Of a stretch of 7,113 bases of DNA, positions 1-5,848 are shown piece by piece (positions within the stretch are counted from its first letter, which is position 1; each line of letters starts with the position of its first letter). The DNA is from Methanomicrobia archaeon (GTDB lineage: Archaea; Methanobacteriota_B; Thermococci; Methanofastidiosales; B48-G16), in contig JAGLWR010000056.1 in the NCBI GenBank assembly GCA_023133315.1, forward strand, positions 1-7,113. Reading direction: 5' to 3'. The position numbers and the translations under genes were made by a program. Under the pieces are notes generated by a model. That model worked only from the letters and a program-made list of their open reading frames with translations. It made no database searches and was not told where the DNA came from.

Positions 1-618
1 CTCTATAATTCCTTTTTCAGTCTCTTTTAACGAGTATACAATCGATGTTACAACATTTTTCACCAGTTCGCTGACAAATTTATTTAATCTGATCTTTCTT
101 CCGTTTATTCTTATCTCTGTTTCGATTAACTGTTCGCACTGTTCTACTGAAGCTTCACCGTTAATGATCATAGAAGCCATTTTCTCACACGTATATCCAC
201 ATCTACCGCAGTCCAGATTCGGAAGTTTGAAGCCGTATTTCTCTATTTTTTCGATTATTTCATTAAGACTCTCTTTATCAGACGCTATTGCCAGATTATC
301 TTCATAATCTCCGCAGATTATTTTAGGAAAACTTCTGTTATTTTTAAACCCCTCTACAAGGAGAATATCTATATTCATGTACGAGATTATTTCTTCCAGA
401 GATTTTTTTTCGGGAAAAATGATCCCGGATTTTTTTGCAGAGACATATCCTGTGACATATCTCCCAGAAAACCTTTTTGTATCACTTTCTTTCTCATCAA
501 GTTCCTCTGCATGTTTTATTATCCCCACCATATATTTTTTGCTGAGCCTTTCCGCCATTTTCAGTATCAAAGAAGTTTTTCCAGATTTTTTGTATCCGAT
601 TATACCAACAGCTTTCAT
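1..618 (-). CDS. mobB: MobB-like molybdopterin-guanine dinucleotide GTPase with C-terminal cysteine cluster (3' end beyond window)
   Basis: Open frame from ATG at 618 to the left edge without a stop; 206 residues are visible and the C-terminus is missing. Residues 1-17 form a beta strand plus P-loop, GYKKSGKTS at 8-16. Residues 34-50 (KHAEEL...ESDTKRF) match the MobB IKH...KDT-R region, and DILLVEGFKNNRSFPKI (84-100) matches the MobB LVEGFK...PKI segment. These support a P-loop GTPase that assists loading of guanine nucleotide onto molybdopterin, serving Mo/W enzymes in the cytoplasm. After the GTPase core comes CGRCGYTC (137-144), a CxxCxxxC cluster that could hold an Fe-S centre, then a tail with NGRKIRLNKFV (172-182). 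I recall similar tails in MobB-like proteins of methanogens and Archaeoglobus; that is memory, not a search. The ATG start gives the P-loop its usual position. It is divergent from the DUF116 gene across 33 bp. Confidence 0.85.
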   Translation of the reverse strand, partial: MKAVGIIGYKKSGKTSLILKMAERLSKKYMVGIIKHAEELDEKESDTKRFSGRYVTGYVSAKKSGIIFPEKKSLEEIISYMNIDILLVEGFKNNRSFPKIICGDYEDNLAIASDKESLNEIIEKIEKYGFKLPNLDCGRCGYTCEKMASMIINGEASVEQCEQLIETEIRINGRKIRLNKFVSELVKNVVTSIVYSLKETEKGIIE

Positions 619-651
619 AATATTTTTATACACAGTCCCTTTATTAGATTT
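619..651. promoter_or_regulatory. Compact divergent promoter region between mobB and the DUF116 gene
   Basis: Only 33 bp separate the two opposite start codons. On the plus strand TTTTTATA (623-630) is a good archaeal TATA element centred about 25 bp before the ATG at 652, so transcription would start at or next to the ATG, giving a leaderless mRNA. On the minus strand CTAATAAAG (about 640-648) lies a similar distance from the mobB ATG at 618 but is a weaker TATA match. Neither gene has a visible Shine-Dalgarno sequence, which fits leaderless initiation. The two elements lie so close that simultaneous occupancy looks unlikely; that is inference. Confidence 0.5.
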
Positions 652-1317
652 ATGATTCTCGCCTTTGAGATTATAGGAAAGATTGCATTTTTCATCCTGA
701 TTTTGGTGACCTTTCTCATAATCTTTGGTGTATTACTGTTTTTGATCTCTTTCAAAACTGGTAAATATCCTATTCCCGGTATATTTTCAGGATTAATAGA
801 CGCTTTTTATTCTCCAATAAGATTTATAGTAGAAAAAATAGGATTGGACCCAAAACATTTCAATTCTATTGTTGTAGATGTAAAAAATTCTATAAATGTA
901 GACAATTTTAAAAAAATACCTCCAAAAGAAAGAGCCATAGTCCTGCCGCAGTGTCTGAGATCAATAAAATGTCCTGCAAAATTATCTTCGGTAAACGGAA
1001 TAGAATGTGTTAAATGTGGATCATGTTATATAAAAGAATTTAAGGAAAAAACAGAAGCTCTCGGATACAGAATATTCATTCTTCCAGGAGGAACATTTGT
1101 GAAAAGGGTTTTGGAAGGTGCCAGACCAAAAGCTGTATTAGGGATTGCCTGTTTTAACGATCTTTTTGAGGGTATTAGGATATGTGAAAAAGTCAGGATA
1201 CCGGTCCAGGGTGTACTGCTGAAAACGACAGGATGCGTGGAAACGTTAGTGGACTGGGATGAGGTCTGGGAAAAAGTATTTCTGGGAGTAGATAGAAATG
1301 AAACTAAAAGTAGTTAA
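652..1317 (+). CDS. DUF116 family membrane-anchored cysteine-rich protein
   Basis: 221 residues. A hydrophobic N-terminal segment (about residues 3-34) is followed by a soluble domain with the DUF116 hallmarks: PQCLR...CPAKL, then GIECVKCGSC, then LPGGTFVKRV, then GIACFNDLFEG, and TTGCVETLVDW near the end. The conserved cysteines suggest metal or Fe-S binding, but the biochemical function of DUF116 is not established. I chose ATG 652 because the family begins with this membrane segment and a TATA element lies about 25 bp upstream. An ATG at 511 in the same frame would add 47 residues overlapping mobB on the opposite strand, without family character. The last 20 bp overlap the next gene, so the two are probably co-transcribed and translationally coupled. 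Confidence 0.85.
   Translation: MILAFEIIGKIAFFILILVTFLIIFGVLLFLISFKTGKYPIPGIFSGLIDAFYSPIRFIVEKIGLDPKHFNSIVVDVKNSINVDNFKKIPPKERAIVLPQCLRSIKCPAKLSSVNGIECVKCGSCYIKEFKEKTEALGYRIFILPGGTFVKRVLEGARPKAVLGIACFNDLFEGIRICEKVRIPVQGVLLKTTGCVETLVDWDEVWEKVFLGVDRNETKSS
1284..1288 (+). promoter_or_regulatory. Shine-Dalgarno for the GalT-like gene, inside the DUF116 coding region
   Basis: GGGAG with a 9-nt spacer to ATG 1298. It decides for this start over in-frame ATGs 15 and 18 codons later, and indicates translation of the second cistron from an internal site. Confidence 0.5.
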
Positions 1318-2314
1318 AGAAAAATTTGAGTTTTTAAACCCCATGAAGAACATGGAGAAGGATACCCAGATAATAGAGTACAGAAAAGATCCCTTAACAG
1401 GAACAACATGTATTTACAATCCGGTTACAGCTGAAAAAGCCAGAATATTTTTTGGCTCGACAGATAGAAAAGCGTTGAAAGAATTTGCAGATCAGACAAG
1501 AGAGTCATGTTTCTTCTGTCCCGAGAAACTTGAAACGTCGGCAGCGCGGTTTGTGGAGTTTGAAAACTTAAAAAAAGGAGAAGCTGTGTTATTTCCAAAC
1601 CTCTATGCAGTATACCATGATTCCGCAGTGATTGTCCTCACAAAAAAGCATTTCCTGGATTTAAATGAGTACACTCCGGAGATATTTGAAAATGCAATCT
1701 CTCTAGGAATAACGTATCTACGAAGACGGTATGAACAGAGAAAGATAACATACGGAGTTTTGGGCGGCAATTATCTTCCACCTGCTGGGGCCTCCATAGT
1801 TCATCCGCATATGCATGTTCTTTCATCAAAGACACCGTTCAGAATTATAGAAGCAATGATCAAGACTAGCGAAAAATATTATAGAAACAATGGAGTAAAT
1901 ATAGTTGACGACATCTTGAAAGCAAAAGAGAGATATATTGGAAAATTTGGGAGCATAGAAACGTATGTTCCCTTTGCGCCATTGGGCAATAATGAAATAG
2001 ACGGCGTTATAAGAAACTACAGCCTTCTGGAATTGAATGAAGAGGACATTAAAGATATTTCTTCTCTGCTCGTAGAGGTACTGAAGTTTTATTACAAAGA
2101 AGGACTTTCCTCATACAATTTCATGATCTATTCAGGAGCTTTAGATGGAAAAGATCGTTTATACTGCGGGATAAAAATAATTTCGAGACAAAATTTTAAA
2201 CCTTTCTACACAAATGATATCTGGTACCTCCTGAAAATTCTTCAGGAAAGTTTGATCTTTGAAAGCCCCGAACAAACTGCAGAGAAGTTTAGAAAGGCGA
2301 TAAAATTAAGATAG
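1298..2314 (+). CDS. GalT/HIT-superfamily nucleotidyltransferase-like protein (galactose-1-phosphate uridylyltransferase-like)
   Basis: 338 residues, about the length of GalT. It shows the two-half GalT layout: a YRKDPLTG segment near residue 28; CFFC (71-74), equivalent to a zinc-site half; NLYAVYHDSAVIV (101-113); then GGNYLPPAGAS leading to HPHMH (169-173). The C-terminal half has SYNFMIYSG and a closing PEQTAEKFR typical of the family. In GalT the middle His of HPHxQ forms the nucleotidyl-enzyme intermediate; here that His (171) is kept but the following Gln is His (173), as in HIT hydrolases. The donor and acceptor are therefore unclear: UDP-hexose or ADP transfer, phosphorolysis, or dinucleotide hydrolysis. 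Start 1298 is supported by GGGAG (1284-1288) nine bases upstream and by family-like residues before Met16 and Met19. It overlaps the DUF116 gene by 20 bp. Confidence 0.8.
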   Translation: MKLKVVKEKFEFLNPMKNMEKDTQIIEYRKDPLTGTTCIYNPVTAEKARIFFGSTDRKALKEFADQTRESCFFCPEKLETSAARFVEFENLKKGEAVLFPNLYAVYHDSAVIVLTKKHFLDLNEYTPEIFENAISLGITYLRRRYEQRKITYGVLGGNYLPPAGASIVHPHMHVLSSKTPFRIIEAMIKTSEKYYRNNGVNIVDDILKAKERYIGKFGSIETYVPFAPLGNNEIDGVIRNYSLLELNEEDIKDISSLLVEVLKFYYKEGLSSYNFMIYSGALDGKDRLYCGIKIISRQNFKPFYTNDIWYLLKILQESLIFESPEQTAEKFRKAIKLR

Positions 2315-2565
2315 TTTTTCTTTTGGAGAACCATTTTATGAGGAGAAACGTCTACACTTTGATGTAGTTCCTTCAGAACTACATCCACTTGTTTTCCCTT
2401 TCTAAAAACCGTAGTTTTTTCTTTTTAGATAATTCTATTGATCCATTTTGATTTTTTTTGTGAACTTTTTTCTTAGATAAAAATTGTGCAATATTTGAAA
2501 AAAATGTTAAAGGAAGACGACAATAAAAATGATACTTTTGATGTTAATTGATATATAAAGATGGA
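2315..2565. other. Intergenic region between convergent genes; no gene seen
   Basis: About 251 bp of AT-rich DNA between the end of the GalT-like gene (plus) and the end of the Nudix-like gene (minus). It holds a perfect hairpin (2361-2385), a weak second inverted repeat followed by T-rich DNA (2404-2425), and a TATA-like stretch at 2549-2559. Only tiny ORFs are present (9 codons from the ATG at 2338, 15 codons near 2504) and I see nothing in them. I found no copy of the tRNA-Arg 3' end here, although this would be the expected left boundary of an island inserted at that tRNA. Confidence 0.6.
2361..2385. terminator. Perfect 10-bp stem hairpin downstream of the GalT-like gene
   Basis: GATGTAGTTC and GAACTACATC flank a 5-nt loop CTTCA. 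Downstream comes a pyrimidine-rich stretch, and then AAAAAC/GTTTTT (2404-2409, 2414-2419) leading into TTTTTTCTTTTT. Archaeal termination relies mainly on oligo-T, so the T-rich tract to about 2426 is the likelier release site and the hairpin may stabilise the mRNA 3' end. The symmetry would also let it act for the convergent gene. Confidence 0.5.
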
Positions 2566-3723
2566 TCAGACATTTAAAAGATCTTCTATGGTCCGACATA
2601 ACCACTTAGTGTCATATAGATGTGTCAAACACAATAATAACGAAGTGGCGCCTTCATCTGTCCATACTTCGGATTTATCCCTCCTGAGAATTTTTTTCAT
2701 AACAAGATCCATGTCTACACTTTTTCCTAAACTTACTACTTTTTGAATTTTTATGAATTTAGGACCAAAAGAGAGTGGAAAATCGCGTCTACCATATACT
2801 GGAATAGAACGAATATCCTTTTTTCGAGTACATTTCAGGTGTGTAGATACTTCTCGTTGCTCAGATGCACCAAGAGCTTTTTTAGCTACTTCTTCTCTAT
2901 TTTCAGAAATTTTGTATATGCCGATTATAAAGGGTTCACAACGCTCTAAAGTGGCTCCAACACCAATCCATTTAATCTCTTTAGGTTCTATTTCTATACC
3001 CAATTCATAACGGGTTTCACGTTTAGCTGTATCCTCTATACTTTTATCAGGATTCTTCTTCAGAAATTCCATAACACCATTTATTGTAGAACTACATTTA
3101 CCAGATTGTTGTCCAACCCGATCACGTTCAACATAAAGTATTCCTTCATCGTTATAGAGGATAAGATCTACTGCAAGATCATTTGCAAGAGGAGATTTAG
3201 ATAATTCATTACGCCAATCTCCTAAACGTGGCCATCTGAACTCTTCTGGAAGAGTGGATTCAGGATCACGATCTTTGCAATATTGATATCGGTATCCGTC
3301 AAAATGAATATTTGTGCCGATTGCAGTGAAATATGATGTATATCCTATTGTGAGTTGCAAAATTTGATCGATTGGACTTTTTCCTTTTGTGATTGATATG
3401 TTTTTAAGTTTTGCAAGTTTACCATTGTAAAACTCGAAGCCTTTTTCTTTGCTACGTTCACATACATCGGGAGCAATTCTTCGAAATCTATTGTAAAACA
3501 ACTCTGGAAAATCCGCAGAAATATACTTCTTCTCACGAGCTTCTGTGAAATTTGGAATAGAGTTCAAATTATACCAATTTATCTTTTGGCTGATGCCGTA
3601 AAATTCTTCATCGAGATTAATGGACACTCTTTTAAATCCATCATATGGGTTTTGACAAACCTCAAGTAGTTGTGCTCCTGCTTGATAAGCACACGATTTT
3701 AAAAGATCATGCAAATTTCTCAT
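2566..3723 (-). CDS. Uncharacterised protein with divergent Nudix-like domain
   Basis: 385 residues from the ATG at 3723, which has GGAGG six bases upstream; an in-frame TTG at 3738 covers the SD itself and is rejected. Residues 1-175 are an unrecognised N-terminal region. Residues ~182-290 look like a Nudix fold: two strands (AVDLILYND, GILYVERDR), then INGVMEF and KRETRYELGIEI (234-245). The RE..xE.G core of the Nudix box is visible, but the first glutamate of the usual EE pair is Tyr and the Glu six residues after the first Gly is Lys, so hydrolase activity is uncertain. The C-terminal ~90 residues contain FPLSFGPKF and a helical end. Nudix enzymes cleave nucleoside diphosphates linked to a moiety X; no substrate can be named. 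It stands alone with its own promoter inside the tRNA-Arg-linked island and is convergent with the GalT-like gene. A nucleotide-sensing role is speculation. Confidence 0.6.
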   Translation of the reverse strand: MRNLHDLLKSCAYQAGAQLLEVCQNPYDGFKRVSINLDEEFYGISQKINWYNLNSIPNFTEAREKKYISADFPELFYNRFRRIAPDVCERSKEKGFEFYNGKLAKLKNISITKGKSPIDQILQLTIGYTSYFTAIGTNIHFDGYRYQYCKDRDPESTLPEEFRWPRLGDWRNELSKSPLANDLAVDLILYNDEGILYVERDRVGQQSGKCSSTINGVMEFLKKNPDKSIEDTAKRETRYELGIEIEPKEIKWIGVGATLERCEPFIIGIYKISENREEVAKKALGASEQREVSTHLKCTRKKDIRSIPVYGRRDFPLSFGPKFIKIQKVVSLGKSVDMDLVMKKILRRDKSEVWTDEGATSLLLCLTHLYDTKWLCRTIEDLLNV

Positions 3724-3988
3724 TTTATTCCTCCACAATATAATCTAAATCTATTTTCTTTTAAGTCTATAGATCTTTTATACTTATAACTATTTAAAAA
3801 TCTTTTTATTATTCCCCTTTTAATCGTCTTATTATTCTTAAAATAAAAACATTTTTCTGAAAGTTTTCCGATAGATATCTATAAAAATACAGGCATATAA
3901 TATTGGGAATTTTATGAGTAAAGAAAAATAAAATTTTAAAATATTTAAAACTTCATTTAAGACCCTTAAGGATATTTACAAGAGCCAT
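3724..3988. other. AT-rich intergenic region between island genes; no gene seen
   Basis: About 265 bp. It carries the promoter of the Nudix-like gene at its low-coordinate end and, just past the 126-aa gene, a T-rich minus-strand tract (around 3917-3945) that could end transcription of the membrane operon. A perfect 12-bp palindrome ATAGATATCTAT lies at 3871-3882, possibly an operator, but in DNA this AT-rich chance is a fair explanation. No RNA gene or repeat array was recognised. Confidence 0.45.
3727..3783 (-). promoter_or_regulatory. Promoter and Shine-Dalgarno of the Nudix-like gene
   Basis: On the minus strand TATAAAAG (3782-3775) lies about 26 bp before a predicted transcription start near 3752. 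That leaves a leader of roughly 28 nt carrying GGAGG, with a 6-nt spacer to the ATG at 3723. The combination supports independent transcription from the membrane-protein operon upstream. Confidence 0.5.
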
Positions 3989-4369
3989 CTATAAAATATT
4001 AAAGTTAAATAGTATTGAAAGTATAAGTCCCATCAAAAAATTCCATAATCCGTTTTTAAAACATAGATCCCCCCAGTCCTTAAGTTTTAATCTATGTAAA
4101 AATTTTGGGAAGGGCTTTTGGTCATAATCCATTGTGTATGAGCGTAAAGTTACTACAAGGGTGATAGAACTTATGAAAAAAATATAGAAAGGAAGACGAT
4201 ATTGTGCTTCATAAATTACAACAAGAGGAAATAGATAAAGCAATGCACCCCAATGAAGATTATAACCAATATCACTTATTTTTTGTCTTAAAGTGTAAAT
4301 AAAGAAGCTTGAGATTCCAAAAATCAGAATGGGTCCCGTAAGCAGTATAACAGCTGGAATTAATTCCAT
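3989..4369 (-). CDS. Small unrecognised multi-spanning membrane protein (126 aa)
   Basis: Four hydrophobic segments are visible: about residues 5-25, 41-54, 60-77 and 108-124. A hydrophilic stretch between the third and fourth (SYTMDYDQKPFPKFLHRLK) is rich in basic residues and probably cytoplasmic. No family recognised. The ATG at 4369 is preceded by GGTGA with a spacer of about 7 nt, a good match to the archaeal anti-SD, and lies 10 bp inside the preceding gene, so it is the last cistron of a translationally coupled operon. The low GC and hydrophobicity could produce a chance ORF, but the overlap with a proper SD argues for a real gene. Its constant pairing with the two upstream genes, if found elsewhere, would suggest a membrane complex. 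Confidence 0.6.
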   Translation of the reverse strand: MELIPAVILLTGPILIFGISSFFIYTLRQKISDIGYNLHWGALLYLFPLVVIYEAQYRLPFYIFFISSITLVVTLRSYTMDYDQKPFPKFLHRLKLKDWGDLCFKNGLWNFLMGLILSILFNFNIL

Positions 4370-4614
4370 TGTGCGTCACCCGAGTTAAAATTATTTTTAT
4401 ATTTCCTATTTAAAATATAATTTATGATTATTGTCATGACAAAAGCCCCTATAGAGACCAATAGCAAAAGGATAAGATCTCTTATAGAAAATCCCGATGT
4501 TAAATTGGAAAAATCTACATAAAATAATATTAAAAAATAAATTAAGATTATTAAAAAAGATATGATACTTATTTTCTTGATTTTGACTTGATTATTGTAT
4601 TTATTTTTTTTCAT
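4360..4614 (-). CDS. Small unrecognised two-TM protein (84 aa)
   Basis: Starts at ATG 4614, which overlaps the stop of the 315-aa gene as ATGA; AAGGAG lies 7 bases upstream. An alternative upstream start would add eight residues and remove that SD, so it is rejected. The N-terminus is lysine/asparagine rich (MKKNKYNNQVKIKK), followed by two hydrophobic segments, about residues 15-34 and 45-67, with a short polar loop between them and a basic, polar C-tail. By the positive-inside rule both ends are likely cytoplasmic. Composition is extreme: 4501-4560 holds only 6 G/C of 60 bases. No family recognised; it may be a partner subunit of the 315-aa protein. Confidence 0.6.
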   Translation of the reverse strand: MKKNKYNNQVKIKKISIISFLIILIYFLILFYVDFSNLTSGFSIRDLILLLLVSIGAFVMTIIINYILNRKYKNNFNSGDAQWN

Positions 4615-5558
4615 GATTTCTCTCCTTCTGGGATCCATTTTAAGATATATGAGTGACCCACCTCAGGTTTCTTTATATCGAGTGAAATAGATTGTTTTTT
4701 GGTGGAAAAATAATTGTTTTTCTTTATTTTCCCATATTCCCCCCAATTTCTCATCTCTCCCCTTCCAACCGTTACATCATAAAACTCTTTTCCTGCAATT
4801 TTGTATTTTTGGGGAAATGTAACTTTTATTTTAAGCCTTTCAGTTGGATAAAGTACTAAAAAGGAAACGTATTCATATGGTTTTGTGAATTTCCAATTCC
4901 CCCTTTTTATTTTTTCTTTTATTTCCTCTTCATTCATATGATAAAAGTTTTTTATAGATTCTTCTATGAGTATTTTGGCTGACTCTCCTTCATTCAATCC
5001 AGGAGAAAATCTTCCACAGAGCTCTAACTTATCTTCAGTCACTATTTCTTTGGTGATTATAAAATCTTTTCCTTCTGGAATTGAGGGTTTTTTTATTTCA
5101 TATTCTAAATCTTTAAATTTAGTACCGATAGAAGGAATATGCCTAAAAATTCTTTCTTCGATAATACCCTTTTTTCCTATGAATTCATAAATAGTAGATA
5201 TTTTGCATGATCCATCGGTTTCTATTATAACCGTTCTGTTTATCTCACCATGCTTATACATAGGTAACATCTCAAAAGTGCGTGTTAGATCTTCTATTTT
5301 TGAATATGCTATCGCTAATTGAAAAATATATCTTATAATGACAATTACCAGATATGAAATCATAGGAATAGATAAGATAAATAGTGCAATAACTATTTCT
5401 TGATATTGAGCCAATTCCGTCTCGATGACTTCATATTTTAAAAGAAAAATTAAAAGTATTATTAGAGGAAAACAAATTGTCAAAGGATAGATATTGCGAT
5501 ATTTTTGAACGAAAAGACTGAGTTTATTAGGCTTTTTATCAGTTTTATTTTCTAACAT
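4611..5558 (-). CDS. Unrecognised two-TM protein with large C-terminal soluble domain (315 aa)
   Basis: Two strong membrane segments (about residues 23-41 and 54-78) follow a basic N-terminus (KTDKKPNK). The remaining ~235 residues look soluble and beta-rich, with alternating hydrophobic strands: RTVIIETDGSCKISTIYEF, KDFIITKEIV, YVSFLVLYPTERLKIKVTFP (residues 230-249), ending in GHSYILKWIPEGE. Two TMs followed by a cytosolic sensor-like domain is the general layout of some membrane-associated effectors, but I recognise no family and assign no function. The ATG at 5558 directly abuts the TAA of the recombinase-like fragment (TAAATG). It has no strong SD of its own, so expression may depend on translation of that ORF. 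It is the first full-length gene of a three-gene operon. Confidence 0.65.
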   Translation of the reverse strand: MLENKTDKKPNKLSLFVQKYRNIYPLTICFPLIILLIFLLKYEVIETELAQYQEIVIALFILSIPMISYLVIVIIRYIFQLAIAYSKIEDLTRTFEMLPMYKHGEINRTVIIETDGSCKISTIYEFIGKKGIIEERIFRHIPSIGTKFKDLEYEIKKPSIPEGKDFIITKEIVTEDKLELCGRFSPGLNEGESAKILIEESIKNFYHMNEEEIKEKIKRGNWKFTKPYEYVSFLVLYPTERLKIKVTFPQKYKIAGKEFYDVTVGRGEMRNWGEYGKIKKNNYFSTKKQSISLDIKKPEVGHSYILKWIPEGEKS

Positions 5559-5732
5559 TTAATATACCCTATTGAGTAATAAATCTTCCCATATAAAAAG
5601 CTTTTGGTGTATCACTTGACTTCCTTTCTGTGTAATTATGACCCCAGTAACATAAAGTTTTATGTAATCTCTCACGGTTCTTTCTTTCAATCCTTTTTCT
5701 GTTTTAAGGTGGATATAGAAATCTTCTAACAT
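5559..5732 (-). pseudogene. Truncated tyrosine-recombinase (integrase) N-terminus remnant
   Basis: 57 codons from ATG 5732. The first ~27 residues (LEDFYIHL, KGLKERTVRDYIK) resemble the SAM-like N-terminal core-binding domain of Xer/phage-type integrases, where a dF..yL...GLs..Tvr.Y pattern is common. After about residue 25 the likeness stops (VTGVIITQKGSQVIHQ...), and no catalytic domain (R...H-x-x-R...Y) follows. An overlapping frame over the lost part stays open to a TAG near 5570 (includes YWGHNYTERKSSD), so a frameshift is possible, but I do not recognise it as integrase. The ATG has GGGGTGG just upstream, so it may still be translated as a leader for the 315-aa gene. Its place just past a tRNA 3' end is what a decayed integrated element would leave. 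It could also be a genuine small protein resembling the domain by chance. Confidence 0.5.
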
Positions 5733-5735
5733 TCG

Positions 5736-5785
5736 ACCACCCCAAAGAAGCAATACTTTCGGCGTACTGCACGAACCGTATAAAC
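5736..5785 (-). promoter_or_regulatory. Promoter and Shine-Dalgarno of the island membrane operon
   Basis: GTTTATAC on the minus strand (5785-5778) is a TATA-like element about 26 bp before a predicted start near 5756. The ~24-nt leader contains GGGGTGG shortly before ATG 5732. It lies directly downstream of the probable tRNA terminator, so the island operon appears insulated from the eS1-tRNA transcript. Confidence 0.45.
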
Positions 5786-5840
5786 GATAAAAAAATAAGT
5801 CTTCTTTCTTAGTACCAGGTTCTTTCTTTTTAAGAAAGAA
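5785..5840 (-). terminator. Hairpin plus T7 run downstream of tRNA-Arg
   Basis: TTCTTTCTT (5820-5828) and AAGAAAGAA (5832-5840) form a 9-bp stem with a 3-nt loop. About 25 nt further along the minus strand is a run of seven T (5795-5789) within a longer AT tract. A second copy of TTCTTTCTT at 5802-5810 could pair instead with the AAGAAAGAA arm. The T run is the usual archaeal termination signal, and the position fits the end of the eS1-tRNA transcript. Confidence 0.5.
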
Positions 5841-5848
5841 AGTGGGAG

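Noticed and set aside
511..651. 47-codon N-terminal extension of the DUF116 gene
   Set aside because: Overlaps mobB on the other strand, lacks family resemblance, and a TATA element fits the ATG at 652.
377..655. Plus-strand ORF of 92 codons
   Set aside because: Lies opposite the mobB-like gene, which has clear P-loop and LVEGFK motifs; the product is low-complexity Ser/Phe/Ile of an antisense shadow.
1638..1835. Minus-strand ORF inside the GalT-like gene
   Set aside because: Antisense to the conserved HPHMH region; no SD or family features.
2315..2565. Duplicate of the tRNA-Arg 3' end as an island att site
   Set aside because: Read on both strands; no match to the T-arm/acceptor sequence was found here or in 3724-3988.
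2561..2746. Plus-strand ORF of 61 codons starting after a TATA-like element
   Set aside because: Antisense to the end of the Nudix-like gene and shows no recognisable protein pattern; the TATA element is reported only as a possible antisense RNA signal.
2743..3010. Two overlapping plus-strand ORFs
   Set aside because: Antisense shadows of the Nudix-like gene in two frames.
3345..3536. Minus-strand ORF in another frame of the Nudix-like gene
   Set aside because: Same-strand out-of-frame shadow with no SD.
3871..3882. 12-bp palindrome ATAGATATCTAT as an operator
   Set aside because: Perfect but pure AT-rich and single copy; too likely by chance to call as a feature of its own.
4966..5190. 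Plus-strand ORF of 74 codons
   Set aside because: Antisense to the 315-aa gene; no independent support.
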